DNA of 64,000 nt from Streptococcus taonis (GCF_029948085.1 NZ_JARZZP010000012.1:1-64000), one strand, 5' to 3'; shown: positions 36,231 through 44,156, numbered from the stretch's first letter. Numbers and translations are program-made. The notes: generated by a model from the letters alone, not told the origin.

Positions 36231-37298
36231 TTAGACTCCTTCGGCTAATTCCTTTTCCAGCTCGGCTAACCAGTTTTCATAATATCTTTTCTCATCCCGC
36301 AGCATTCGGCTGCTATTCATTTTCTGTCTAGCAATCTTCATAGCCTTGTGAGTTTGAACTACATCTTTCTTTACCTTAAATTGATACCAAGCTTGAATGA
36401 CTTGCATATCTGCTGTTTTTAGAGATAAAAAGGATTTGACCCCTCGAATACTTGCATATTCTTCCGCTTTCTTATTATCTCCTTCTATCAGAGCAATTTG
36501 AAGAAGGTATAATTGAGAAATAGTTTTAGACATTGGATTATCTGTTTTCTCTAACACAGACTGAAGCTGTTGCTTTGCAAGCTCTATATTATCATCCAAT
36601 ATGAATACCAATCCCTGAAGAGTCTGAACACTTTCTGCAAAACTCCCTCTCGCATCCTCAGCAACAGGCATGATAAAGTCTTTTAAATCATATTCTTGAG
36701 GAGCCAGCAAAGTTTGAGCAGAATGTCTCAATACCAAGTAGGCGTATTTGGTATTTTCAGGGTGTTGTCTCAATTCCCAAATTTTCGCTCCATCGGTTAT
36801 GCCGACTGGCAAAGCATTGTTTAGGAAGAAAGACAAATTCAAAAAAATCCAAGTACCAGCAAAATACCAACTTCTTGTCAAAAATCCAAACAATATCGCC
36901 AATAACATCAAGCTGATATGAACCAGCAAGCCTCCTGAAAGCATCAGGATGATTCTTTGATCGCTTTCATCTTCTTTCAATCCAATATACTGAGCACCAA
37001 CATTTTTCAAAACTGCTGTTCGACTAAGATGAAATCTGTCTGACTTTTTGGTCAAAAGAAAATGTCCTAATCCAAAAGCCACCAGCCGATAGCCTGTCAA
37101 GTAGCCACAAAAAGCATGACCCAACTCATGAAGAATAAATATCACATACATGCTTAGAAGAGCGAAGGCATAACCAAAAGTAAAGGCTAAAACTGCGGAA
37201 TATCCCAACTCTGCAAATGCGATGGTTCCACAAGCAAAAGCTAGCATAATAAAGGCAAAAGCTAGCACATAAACCAAATAAGTCCCAATTTTCTTCAT
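36231..37298 (-). CDS. M50-like membrane metalloprotease
   Basis: A 355-residue membrane protein with the zinc motif HELGHAF (His57, Glu58, His61) at the end of a hydrophobic helix. Four further hydrophobic segments follow to about residue 190. A cytoplasmic tail of about 150 residues has helical-repeat (TPR-like) character. The conserved second zinc region of M50 proteases may be the NNALPVGITDG stretch near 167, where Asp would be the third ligand. Possibly a site-2-type protease; substrate unknown. An ATG at 37313 is possible, but 37298 gives a standard membrane start. Confidence 0.85.
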   Translation of the reverse strand: MKKIGTYLVYVLAFAFIMLAFACGTIAFAELGYSAVLAFTFGYAFALLSMYVIFILHELGHAFCGYLTGYRLVAFGLGHFLLTKKSDRFHLSRTAVLKNVGAQYIGLKEDESDQRIILMLSGGLLVHISLMLLAILFGFLTRSWYFAGTWIFLNLSFFLNNALPVGITDGAKIWELRQHPENTKYAYLVLRHSAQTLLAPQEYDLKDFIMPVAEDARGSFAESVQTLQGLVFILDDNIELAKQQLQSVLEKTDNPMSKTISQLYLLQIALIEGDNKKAEEYASIRGVKSFLSLKTADMQVIQAWYQFKVKKDVVQTHKAMKIARQKMNSSRMLRDEKRYYENWLAELEKELAEGV

Positions 37299-37316
37299 AA
37301 AATCTCCAACCAACTC

Positions 37317-37787
37317 CTAATATCTCGGATAAGGGTAAAATTCTCCTTCTTCCAAGCCTGCTTTTCCTTCTTCAAAGACTTCTTGGTTCCATTCCATAAC
37401 GAATTCTTCTGCTTCTGGGTCTTCCAAAAAGTCCATGAGGGCATCTAGCCCAACCTCTGCAGTATCTTTGAGAAATAGGGCGAAATAAGCTAAGAATTCA
37501 CGAGAAAAACCTTTCTTAGGTAAGTAAGGAATGACTGTCAAATAGTCTTCCTCATTAACAGTTGACTTGGCAGGGTTGTAAAAGAGCACTGCTTCCTCAA
37601 AGAGGATATCGTCTGATGACACCTCTCCGTCTTCATCCACCATCTCAACTCCTGCAGGATTTTGTGCTTCTAGTAAAAAGCTCACTTCAACCGCATGATT
37701 GCGCTTGTCCCAACTAATCTCATAGTCAAAAGGAAAGTTCTTGTCCAACTCTTCTTGTAAAACATCTAAAAATCCATATGTTGCCAT
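37317..37787 (-). CDS. DUF3013 family protein
   Basis: A 156-residue very acidic soluble protein, conserved in streptococci and lactococci under DUF3013. It begins with a globular FLDVLQEELDKNFPFDYEI part and ends in an acidic tail (EDPEAEEFVMEWNQEVFEEG). Function unknown. It is the first gene of the M50/NUDIX/GNAT unit and diverges from rarA. Confidence 0.85.
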   Translation of the reverse strand: MATYGFLDVLQEELDKNFPFDYEISWDKRNHAVEVSFLLEAQNPAGVEMVDEDGEVSSDDILFEEAVLFYNPAKSTVNEEDYLTVIPYLPKKGFSREFLAYFALFLKDTAEVGLDALMDFLEDPEAEEFVMEWNQEVFEEGKAGLEEGEFYPYPRY

Positions 37788-37902
37788 TTTGTCCTCTTTC
37801 TATACGATTCTTTAATCGCCCCGAATACTCGGAAATATGCTAAAATAGATACTACCATATTACCACATATACATCAGAAAATCCATGTTAGAAAGGACTG
37901 CT

Positions 37903-39174
37903 ATGCCAGACAATCTCGCACTTCGTATGCGCCCCAAAACCATCGACCAGGTTATCGGTCAGGAGCATCTGGTCGGCCCAGGAAAAATCATCCGTCGCAT
38001 GGTGGAGGCTAACCGCCTATCGTCTATGATTCTCTATGGACCTCCGGGTATCGGAAAAACCAGTATCGCCTCAGCCATCGCTGGAACGACCAAGTATGCC
38101 TTTCGGACCTTTAATGCGACAGTTGATAGTAAAAAACGTCTCCAAGAAATCGCCGAAGAAGCCAAGTTTTCAGGTGGTCTTGTACTACTCCTAGACGAGA
38201 TCCACCGCTTAGACAAGACCAAGCAAGACTTTCTCCTGCCACTTTTGGAAAGTGGCCTGGTCATCATGATTGGTGCGACAACTGAAAATCCTTTCTTTTC
38301 TGTCACTCCAGCCATCCGTAGCCGTGTTCAGATTTTTGAATTGGAACCTCTGTCTAACCAAGATGTCAAAAAAGCCATTCAAATCGCCTTGACTGACCCT
38401 GAACGAGGCTTTGATTTCCCTGTTGAGTTAGATGATGATGCCCTTGATTTTATCGCAACATCTACCAACGGTGACCTCCGTTCTGCCTTTAACTCACTTG
38501 ATTTGGCAGTTCTCTCCACTCCAGAAAATGATGACGGTATCCGTCATATCACGCTTGACATCATGGAAAATAGTCTTCAGAGAAGCTACATCACTATGGA
38601 CAAGGATGGAGACGGACACTATGATGTTCTATCTGCCCTGCAAAAATCCATCCGTGGATCCGATGTCGATGCTAGTCTCCACTATGCTGCTCGCTTGATA
38701 GAAGCTGGTGACCTTCCTAGTTTGGCACGCCGTTTGACGGTGATTGCTTATGAAGATATCGGCTTGGCTAATCCCGATGCCCAGATCCATACCGTAACTG
38801 CTTTGGATGCTGCGCAAAGAATCGGCTTCCCCGAAGCTCGTATTCTCATTGCCAATGTCGTCATTGATCTGGCACTTTCACCTAAGTCTAACTCAGCCTA
38901 CGTGGCTATAGATAAGGCCTTGTCTGACCTTAAAACATCGGGGCATCTGTCGATTCCACGTCACTTGCGAGATGGCCACTATGGCGGTAGCAAGGAATTG
39001 GGAAACGCCCAAAACTATCTTTATCCCCATAACTATCCTGGTCACTGGGTCAAGCAAGATTATTTGCCAGAAAAAATCCGTGACCATCACTACTTTTCTC
39101 CAGAAGATAGTGGAAAATACGAACGGGCCCTGGCTCAACGCAAGGAAACCATTGATAAATTACGAAACTTGTGA
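37903..39174 (+). CDS. rarA: Replication-associated recombination protein RarA (MgsA)
   Basis: A 423-residue AAA+ ATPase that acts at stalled replication forks with SSB. Walker A is GPPGIGKTS near residue 47, Walker B LLLDEIHRLDK near 96, and sensor 1 GATTENPF near 126. The C-terminal MgsA helical domain ends with a Tyr/Pro-rich YLYPHNYPGHWV stretch. The ATG at 37903 follows AAAGGA at good spacing and gives the family-typical MPDNLALRMRP N-terminus. The 6S RNA gene follows immediately, as in several Firmicutes. Confidence 0.95.
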   Translation: MPDNLALRMRPKTIDQVIGQEHLVGPGKIIRRMVEANRLSSMILYGPPGIGKTSIASAIAGTTKYAFRTFNATVDSKKRLQEIAEEAKFSGGLVLLLDEIHRLDKTKQDFLLPLLESGLVIMIGATTENPFFSVTPAIRSRVQIFELEPLSNQDVKKAIQIALTDPERGFDFPVELDDDALDFIATSTNGDLRSAFNSLDLAVLSTPENDDGIRHITLDIMENSLQRSYITMDKDGDGHYDVLSALQKSIRGSDVDASLHYAARLIEAGDLPSLARRLTVIAYEDIGLANPDAQIHTVTALDAAQRIGFPEARILIANVVIDLALSPKSNSAYVAIDKALSDLKTSGHLSIPRHLRDGHYGGSKELGNAQNYLYPHNYPGHWVKQDYLPEKIRDHHYFSPEDSGKYERALAQRKETIDKLRNL

Positions 39175-39203
39175 AATCCTTTTCAAAAAATTGCATTTTC
39201 CTC

Positions 39204-39231
39204 TTGATTTTTTTTGAAAAAGTGGTATTAT
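39204..39231 (+). promoter_or_regulatory. Promoter of the 6S RNA gene
   Basis: TTGATT (39204-39209), a 16-nt spacer and TATTAT (39226-39231), positioned about 8 bp before the predicted RNA start. Confidence 0.6.
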
Positions 39232-39238
39232 ATAAACA

Positions 39239-39436
39239 TAGAAACGCTGTGGTGTACGACCTCACACTTAAGTGTTGACCGACTATTTTTTGTATTATTA
39301 GGGAAACAAAAGTCTTCTAACAGCATGTAGGCCGTCTCACACGGAAACAGCTTCAGTTAGAGCGAGTTGCCCACCTGCTTAATTGCGCGGGTTCAATACA
39401 AACCGTGAAGTTTCGGCACCAATACAGCTTTTTATT
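39239..39436 (+). ncRNA. ssrS: 6S RNA
   Basis: A GC-rich, non-coding block of about 200 nt between rarA and tRNA-Lys with its own promoter. Its ends can pair (AAACGCTGT near the start with ACAGCTTT near the end). The interior has the internal-bubble layout of 6S RNA, which mimics open promoter DNA and sequesters sigma-A RNA polymerase. Sequence, location next to rarA and the downstream tRNA-Lys agree with the streptococcal 6S locus. End points are approximate. Confidence 0.78.
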
Positions 39437-39437
39437 T

Positions 39438-39510
39438 GCCTCCTTAGCTCAGTTGGTAGAGCAGTAGACTCTTAATCTATGGGTCGCAGGTTCGAGCCCT
39501 GCAGGGGGCA
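39438..39510 (+). tRNA. tRNA-Lys (anticodon CUU)
   Basis: A 73-nt cloverleaf: acceptor GCCTCCT pairs with AGGGGGC, D arm GCTC/GAGC, anticodon stem GTAGA/TCTAT with loop CTCTTAA (anticodon CTT), T arm GCAGG TTCGAGC CCTGC, discriminator A. CCA is not encoded. It lies one base after the 6S RNA and is followed by a terminator hairpin at 39525. Its 3' end is repeated at 40878-40891 and, in part, at 43974-43987, the pattern left by integrative elements. Confidence 0.95.
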
Positions 39511-39524
39511 TCTAAATCAACAGG

Positions 39525-39551
39525 AAAAAGCCTTGATTTCAAGGCTTTTTT
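39525..39551 (+). terminator. Terminator after tRNA-Lys
   Basis: AAAAAGCCTTGA pairs with TCAAGGCTTTTTT. Near-identical hairpins follow the other two tRNA-3'-end copies (40909-40932 and 44003-44029). Confidence 0.8.
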
Positions 39552-39594
39552 GCTTGTCTATAACTGATTTGCCCCATCATTTGCCCCACATTTT
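39539..39594 (-). pseudogene. Possible integrase C-terminal remnant
   Basis: On the minus strand the codons read VGQMMGQISYRQAKKP and stop inside the tRNA terminator. Tails of streptococcal phage and ICE integrases next to tRNA attachment sites often look like this (repeated GQ/GT motifs ending in the att region). Only about 16 codons remain, so the call rests on position and resemblance. Confidence 0.35.
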
Positions 39595-39602
39595 TTTTAT
39601 GA

Positions 39603-40022
39603 GCAATCTTTCCAGACATCTCTGATTATGAAAAACAAAAAAGCTATCCTACCTTTGCAAATTTGGATAAGATAGCGGAATATTTTAATGCAACTCCAAC
39701 CCAACTCTTTGGAACGAGTAAAGAGATTGAGTTAGAAAAGAGTGTTCTTGAATCTAATGAATACTCTGATAAAGTAAGTGAAATCTTAAAAGCTGTCAAA
39801 TACATCGAGCATTTCCTACATACTGATGGACAGTACTTAGAGGATTTACTTTACCTAACAAGAGGCAACCAACTATACACAGAAGATGGAAAAGAGTTGT
39901 ATATTGATCCAACTTCTCAGAAAAGAACACTTCATACCCAATATGAACCTGGTTTTATTGAAGCAAGAGATAAATCTCCACTAGAGCTCTTAATTGAAAA
40001 TAAGGAATTGTTTGATAAATAG
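39603..40022 (+). pseudogene. 5'-truncated Cro/CI-type (HTH_3) repressor
   Basis: An open frame of 139 codons begins right after a stop (TGA at 39600) with no start codon. It encodes the end of an HTH_3 domain (ISDYEKQKSYPTFANLDKI, then AEYFNATPTQLFG), followed by about 100 residues typical of the C-terminal part of small element repressors. The first three helices of the HTH are missing. It could still be translated from the TTG at 39663 as a 119-residue peptide, but then it lacks DNA-binding ability. Likely leftover of an element once integrated at tRNA-Lys. Confidence 0.75.
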
Positions 40023-40045
40023 AAAAAGCGAGGATAACCTCGCTT

Positions 40046-40102
40046 CAGATTGAAGTTAAAATCTTTAGAAGACACTTTTATAAGGACTTTGTCTTCAATC
40101 TG
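40046..40102. repeat. Inverted repeat carrying a sequence shared with the window start
   Basis: CAGATTGAAG (40046-40055) is inverted as CTTCAATCTG (40093-40102). The right arm belongs to the 21-bp sequence at 40082-40102 that also occurs at 56-76. In both places a short hairpin with unrelated stem sequence follows directly. Confidence 0.5.
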
Positions 40103-40240
40103 TGAAAAGGAGTGAAAACTCCTTTTCTTTTTGTAAGTCAGACTGAAACTTCCAAATTGTTTATTTATTTTATTGACATTTTCTATAAAAATAAGTACAA
40201 TAGTTTTATTAGAAAACTATACTATATAGGGGGTATTGAA

Positions 40241-40756
40241 ATGAAATTTTCTAATCGTTTATCGCTATTCCTTGCAGGAGTTGTTTTTGTCCTTTTAGGA
40301 CTTTTCCTATTTACAAACCCAGTAGCTAATCTTGTTGCTTACAGCTGGTGGATTGCATTTGGTTTACTGGTTTCTTCTATAGCAGCTATTTTAGGCTATT
40401 TCTCTGTACCAAAAGAGCTTCGCTCACCAGCTCATCTTTTCCAAGGGATTGTTAATCTTCTCTTAGCTCTTTACCTCGTTGCCTATGGCTTTGTGACGCT
40501 GCCAGTTGTCATTCCAACTATTTTAGGAATTTGGTTAATTGTAGAAGCCATTATAGTTTTCTTTAAAGGCAATCGTCTGGGATTGATTTTCCCTATTATT
40601 GGCAACCATATCATGTGGATAGCGTTGCTTGCATTTTTACTAGGTCTAGTGATTTTGTTCAATCCAGTAGCTACAAGTGTCTTTGTCGTTTATGTCGTTG
40701 CCTTTGCATTTTTAATTGTTGGTTTCACCTATATCCTTGATGCCTTTCGTAAATAA
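40241..40756 (+). CDS. HdeD-like / DUF308 membrane protein
   Basis: A 171-residue protein of six hydrophobic helices in three pairs, the HdeD/DUF308 pattern, with a FTNPVANLVAYSWWIAFG segment near residue 23 and a similar LFNPVATSVFVVYVVAF near 146. Relatives are acid-stress linked in enterobacteria; here the function is unknown. The ATG at 40241 follows AGGGGGT. It lies between the two tRNA-Lys copies and resembles the membrane half of the protein at 42128. Confidence 0.88.
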   Translation: MKFSNRLSLFLAGVVFVLLGLFLFTNPVANLVAYSWWIAFGLLVSSIAAILGYFSVPKELRSPAHLFQGIVNLLLALYLVAYGFVTLPVVIPTILGIWLIVEAIIVFFKGNRLGLIFPIIGNHIMWIALLAFLLGLVILFNPVATSVFVVYVVAFAFLIVGFTYILDAFRK

Positions 40757-40780
40757 TCTAGCTGCCATTTTGGGCATATT

Positions 40781-40813
40781 AAAAAAGCTGGGAAGTTACA
40801 TTCTCAGCTTTTT
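40781..40813 (+). terminator. Terminator of the HdeD-like gene
   Basis: AAAAAAGCTGGGAA pairs with TTCTCAGCTTTTT (one mismatch), followed closely by the second tRNA copy. Confidence 0.8.
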
Positions 40814-40818
40814 CTGTT

Positions 40819-40891
40819 GCTTCCTTAGCTCAGTTGGTAGAGCAGTAGACTCTTAAGCTATGGGGCGCAGGTTCGAGCCCTGCAGGGGGCA
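40819..40891 (+). tRNA. Second tRNA-Lys (CUU) copy, possibly degenerate
   Basis: A 73-nt near copy of the 39438 tRNA. Differences: GCTTCCT in the acceptor (a wobble pair), anticodon arm GTAGA/GCTAT, and GGGGC in place of GGGTC in the variable region. The change at the base of the anticodon loop gives an A-G mismatch at 31/39, so decoding quality is uncertain. It has no promoter of its own; the terminator of the HdeD-like gene ends 6 bp upstream. Probably a duplicated attachment site (tRNA plus 3' flank). Confidence 0.75.
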
Positions 40892-40908
40892 TCTAAATCA
40901 ACAGAAAT

Positions 40909-40932
40909 AAGCCTTGAAACCAAGGCTTTTTT
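40909..40932 (+). terminator. Terminator after the second tRNA-Lys copy
   Basis: AAGCCTTG pairs with CAAGGCTT and is followed by a T-run; same hairpin family as at 39525. Confidence 0.75.
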
Positions 40933-41029
40933 TAACGTCTAATAGCTTTTTGTAGAAAAGTATTTAAAAATAAAAGAGAAGAGAATCTCTCACTCTCTTC
41001 TCAGTATATCTTATTAAATTTAGTTTTTC

Positions 41030-42118
41030 TTAATCTACCTGATTTTCCTTTGCAACGACAAATTCTTTAACCAGTCGATAGATAACAGCAAATACGGGGG
41101 TAAAGAATATCATTCCAAGTAGTCCGAAAAGATTCCCTCCGATACTAGCAGCCGCAAGCGTGAAAATAGCTGGCAAACCAATAGACTGACCTACAACTCT
41201 AGGATAAATAAGGTTTCCTTCAATCAGCTGTATAACTTGATATAGAAGAAGAGAAAGTAAGGCTTGAGTAGGACTCACTGTGAAGATAAAAATCGCTCCC
41301 ACAACACAAGCAATCATAGGCCCTACATAAGGAATGAACGATAGCACTCCTGCAAAGATACCTGTCATTACTCCATAGGGTATCCCAAACACGCTGTAAC
41401 CAACCGCTATCATAACTCCTATGATAACTGCTTCAATCAGCTGACTCATCAAAAATTGGTCATAAGTCTCTAGTGCTACTTGTCCAATGTAAGTCAACTT
41501 TATCACCACCTTCTCTGGAAGAAAAACTTTTAGAAGTCGACTCGTCATCGCTGCCAAATGTTCCTTACTGGATAAAAATAAAAAGGTGAAGACTATAATC
41601 AAAAAGGCATTCATCAAACTTGAAAAAATATTGCCGATATTACTAGTCAGACCTGATAAAAAACCTATCAAAGCTTGGCTAATAGAACTAGATTGTCCCT
41701 GAATTCCTGATACGATAGTTGACAACATGTCTTTGGTTACAAATTCCGAGCTGCCTAGCAATTTCCCAAGTTGAGTAAGGACTGTTGAAAGGACTGTTCC
41801 CAGCTGACTAATAGTCTGGGCTAGGGTTGGCAGCACCAAAACCAAAAGAGCAATCACGATTAAGATAAGAGCTAGGAAAACAAGTACCATGGCAATCGGA
41901 CGACGCAACTCTGCCTTTACCTTCAATTTAACTAAGTACTGTTCAATTTTTTTCATAGGAACATTAAGCACAAAAGCAATAACAGCACCATAAATCAAGG
42001 TTGATATTACATCAAAGAGAGAGATTGCTCCTGATATAAAGCTCGATGCATTCAGAATTACAAGAGCAACCAGCCCTATAAAAAGTATTAACGGGGTGTA
42101 TTTTTTTACTAAGTTCAT
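41030..42118 (-). CDS. AI-2E family transporter (PerM-like)
   Basis: A 362-residue membrane protein of the AI-2 exporter/PerM superfamily: seven to eight helices, with a loop-containing middle (about 105-160) and the conserved YGVMTGIFAGVLSFIPYVGP stretch near 250. Members have been linked to autoinducer export or to Na+/H+ antiport, so the substrate is open. It starts 9 bp after the upstream gene, whose stop overlaps its AAGGAG site; the two form an operon. Confidence 0.9.
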   Translation of the reverse strand: MNLVKKYTPLILFIGLVALVILNASSFISGAISLFDVISTLIYGAVIAFVLNVPMKKIEQYLVKLKVKAELRRPIAMVLVFLALILIVIALLVLVLPTLAQTISQLGTVLSTVLTQLGKLLGSSEFVTKDMLSTIVSGIQGQSSSISQALIGFLSGLTSNIGNIFSSLMNAFLIIVFTFLFLSSKEHLAAMTSRLLKVFLPEKVVIKLTYIGQVALETYDQFLMSQLIEAVIIGVMIAVGYSVFGIPYGVMTGIFAGVLSFIPYVGPMIACVVGAIFIFTVSPTQALLSLLLYQVIQLIEGNLIYPRVVGQSIGLPAIFTLAAASIGGNLFGLLGMIFFTPVFAVIYRLVKEFVVAKENQVD

Positions 42119-42127
42119 AAATTCTCC

Positions 42128-43417
42128 TTAATAAACATGTTTAGATACGACTATACTATTTGGTTTTTCAAACTCTCGATTAAGGTAGGCTTGGTAAGTT
42201 CCTGGAGCGATAAATCCTTTGGGTGAGAGGATATCGGTGCCAGCCTGACCGACTATGGTATCAGCCAAGAGCACACAGTTTGTAGATAAGACAAAGTAGG
42301 ATTTAAACTTAGATTTGATAAATTTATAAAGTTCCCCATCTGTCTCATGTCTGATTTTATAAGCGTAGGTGTAGTCTTCCTTACCATCACCTGTCATGAT
42401 TTTATCTGCACTTGGCTCCCATGGAATCGTCAGTTGTTTCAATTCAGCCAACTTTTTCTGAACTGCTTTTTCCATTTCAGGCGTCAAATCTATCCCATAA
42501 CCAAAAAGCGTTTTTTGACTCTCACGTTTACATAGGTCAATGTACTTGTCACGATCACAGAAATATAAGACACCATCTCCTACCATGCCAAATAAGGTCT
42601 CAGAAGACGGATCATAGTTGCCATAAGAAATAACACGGCCTTGATAGCAGATATCCACATGACCAATTGCCGAAAACAGAGAGGTCTCAGCTGTATGAAC
42701 AAAAATTTCAAGCTCCGCTGTCTTACCAGACTTCACCATTCCAAGATGGATATCCTCTCTCTCATCAGCATTTTCCTGCATGAATTTGTTGATTTTTGCT
42801 AAAGTTCTTGCAGGGATGAGAGCGGCTAGGACAATAGGTAAGCTAATTCTAATGCGACGTTTGAGATGGTTTTTCCCAATTTCCTCCTCAAACAAGAAAC
42901 CATCACGGATATTGGACACACCATAAAGGAAAAAATAAGCCCCTAATACAAAGAGTTGAAAGACAGAATTTCCTGTAGAGGACAAAAGACTAGTCCCACC
43001 AAGAAAAACTAGTACGAGTCCATCTAGTAAGAGACGAAAACGAGGTCGAATTTTGTTTTTGCGGTAGAGAACATAGGTGACAAGGTTAATACTAGCATGA
43101 AAAATCTGATAAACTCCAATCACAAGAGCCAAAATATAAATCGGCACATCCGTCGCAAGATTGGAGCCAAGCAAATATCCCAGCACTAACAATTTAACCA
43201 GTGCAACTCCCAAGGTGTCCGTTGACTGACTTTTTTTGAAAATACGTAATACTAAATCTAAGACCGTTGCTATCCAAGCTAAAAACAGAACCAGTCGAAT
43301 AACCTTTACTGGCAACCAAGTCCCCGTGACCATCAAGATGAGACCTAGCAGAACAAACAAGAACCCCTGAGCAAGTAATTTCTTACCTGTCAGACCTAAA
43401 GATAGAATTTTCGCCAT
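42128..43417 (-). CDS. DUF308-type membrane protein fused to a permuted papain-like (NlpC/P60-type) domain
   Basis: A 429-residue protein. Residues 1-175 form about six hydrophobic helices resembling HdeD/DUF308. A charged segment and one more hydrophobic stretch (about 190-203) follow. From about 220 a soluble domain has His253 in IGHVDICYQGRVISYGN and Cys381 in STNCVLLADTI. His before Cys, with a Gly-His strand and an NC helix, is the circularly permuted NlpC/P60 layout seen in peptidases, amidases and acyltransferases. Enzymatic role is inferred. The ATG at 43417 follows GAAAGG. It is the first gene of a pair with the AI-2E family protein. Confidence 0.8.
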   Translation of the reverse strand: MAKILSLGLTGKKLLAQGFLFVLLGLILMVTGTWLPVKVIRLVLFLAWIATVLDLVLRIFKKSQSTDTLGVALVKLLVLGYLLGSNLATDVPIYILALVIGVYQIFHASINLVTYVLYRKNKIRPRFRLLLDGLVLVFLGGTSLLSSTGNSVFQLFVLGAYFFLYGVSNIRDGFLFEEEIGKNHLKRRIRISLPIVLAALIPARTLAKINKFMQENADEREDIHLGMVKSGKTAELEIFVHTAETSLFSAIGHVDICYQGRVISYGNYDPSSETLFGMVGDGVLYFCDRDKYIDLCKRESQKTLFGYGIDLTPEMEKAVQKKLAELKQLTIPWEPSADKIMTGDGKEDYTYAYKIRHETDGELYKFIKSKFKSYFVLSTNCVLLADTIVGQAGTDILSPKGFIAPGTYQAYLNREFEKPNSIVVSKHVY

Positions 43418-43432
43418 ATAAAAACCTTTCAA

Positions 43433-43507
43433 CAATAAAAATTAAACACTCCGATTAAACTGACTAGTAAATAGCCAACACTACAAACAGCCTGTGCCAG
43501 CAACATA
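43433..43507 (-). other. Short hydrophobic reading frame upstream of the DUF308/papain gene
   Basis: On the minus strand an ATG near 43507 opens about 25 codons (MLLAQAVCSVGYLLVSLIG and so on) ending just before the next gene. An in-frame extension without a start codon continues upstream for about a dozen codons. It may be a gene remnant or a short leader peptide. Confidence 0.25.
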
Positions 43508-44000
43508 TGGTGACTAGAAATGACTGTAGTAATGTCACCATCTTGTCTTATGCACTTCTAAAATTTGTTATATTGATTAGAAGCCAGAGCTTATAAAAAC
43601 TAGCTAAACTCGAGAGATAGACACAATTGCGACGAAAAAATGTATAACCAATTCAACTTGTTAAGGTAAGAAAGCATTATTTCCAATCTATTAATTATTC
43701 ATCTATTACCTATTATGACACAATATTCCCTATAGTTCAACTTTTTACTTGTTTTTATATTACACGGACTAAAAAGTTTTCAACAGTTGATTGCATTTGT
43801 TTTAATAAGTTTTAACCTTTCTTGGTTAGATAAAAAAAGAACCATACAGTTTAGAATCTGTATGGTTTTTGCCCCACTTTTGTCCCATTTTTAAATCATG
43901 ACATTGAAAATACCTAAAATCACTTATATTTCAATATTTTTAATTGCTCTCAATATGAAAGTCCTTTCCAAATCCCTGTAGGGGGCATCTACATACAACA
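43508..44000. other. Gene-poor scarred stretch at the right edge of the tRNA-Lys island
   Basis: AT-rich sequence with no convincing gene. It contains a terminator-like hairpin (43840-43867), a minus-strand fragment near 43865-43900 reading like an integrase tail (KMGQKWGKN in one frame, GTKVGQKPYRF in another), and the tRNA-Lys 3'-end fragment at 43974-43987. Confidence 0.5.
43840..43871. terminator. Terminator-like hairpin in the island edge
   Basis: Perfect 10-bp stem AACCATACAG (43840-43849) with CTGTATGGTT (43858-43867), flanked by A7 and T5. No functional gene reads into it today. Confidence 0.6.
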
Positions 44001-44030
44001 GGAAAAGCCTTGAAATCAAGGCTTTTTTTC
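43974..44030 (+). repeat. tRNA-Lys 3'-end fragment with terminator (third att-like copy)
   Basis: CCCTGTAGGGGGCATCTACA followed by the AAAAGCCTTGA / TCAAGGCTTTT hairpin repeats the 3' end and downstream terminator of tRNA-Lys, here without the rest of the tRNA. Together with the copies at about 39498 and 40878 it marks the boundaries of past integrations. Confidence 0.75.
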
Positions 44031-44112
44031 GTATCTGTTCTACTTTTGGTCAACCGGCTACTTAAAGGTTTTTTACTTGTCAAATCAATCTCATCCATAC
44101 TTTTCACCACTC

Positions 44113-44146
44113 AAAAAGCGAGCCGTCGATTTGGCTCACTTTTTCT
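44113..44146. terminator. Terminator of the lipoprotein gene
   Basis: AAAAAGCGAGCC pairs with GGCTCACTTTTT (one mismatch); A-rich and T-rich flanks on both sides make it bidirectional. Confidence 0.8.
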
Positions 44147-44156
44147 TTTTTCATTC

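Noticed and set aside
43433-43507. Bacteriocin-like small peptide gene
   Set aside because: Hydrophobic 25-codon frame without a clear ribosome site or double-Gly leader; more likely a remnant. Kept only as a low-confidence feature.
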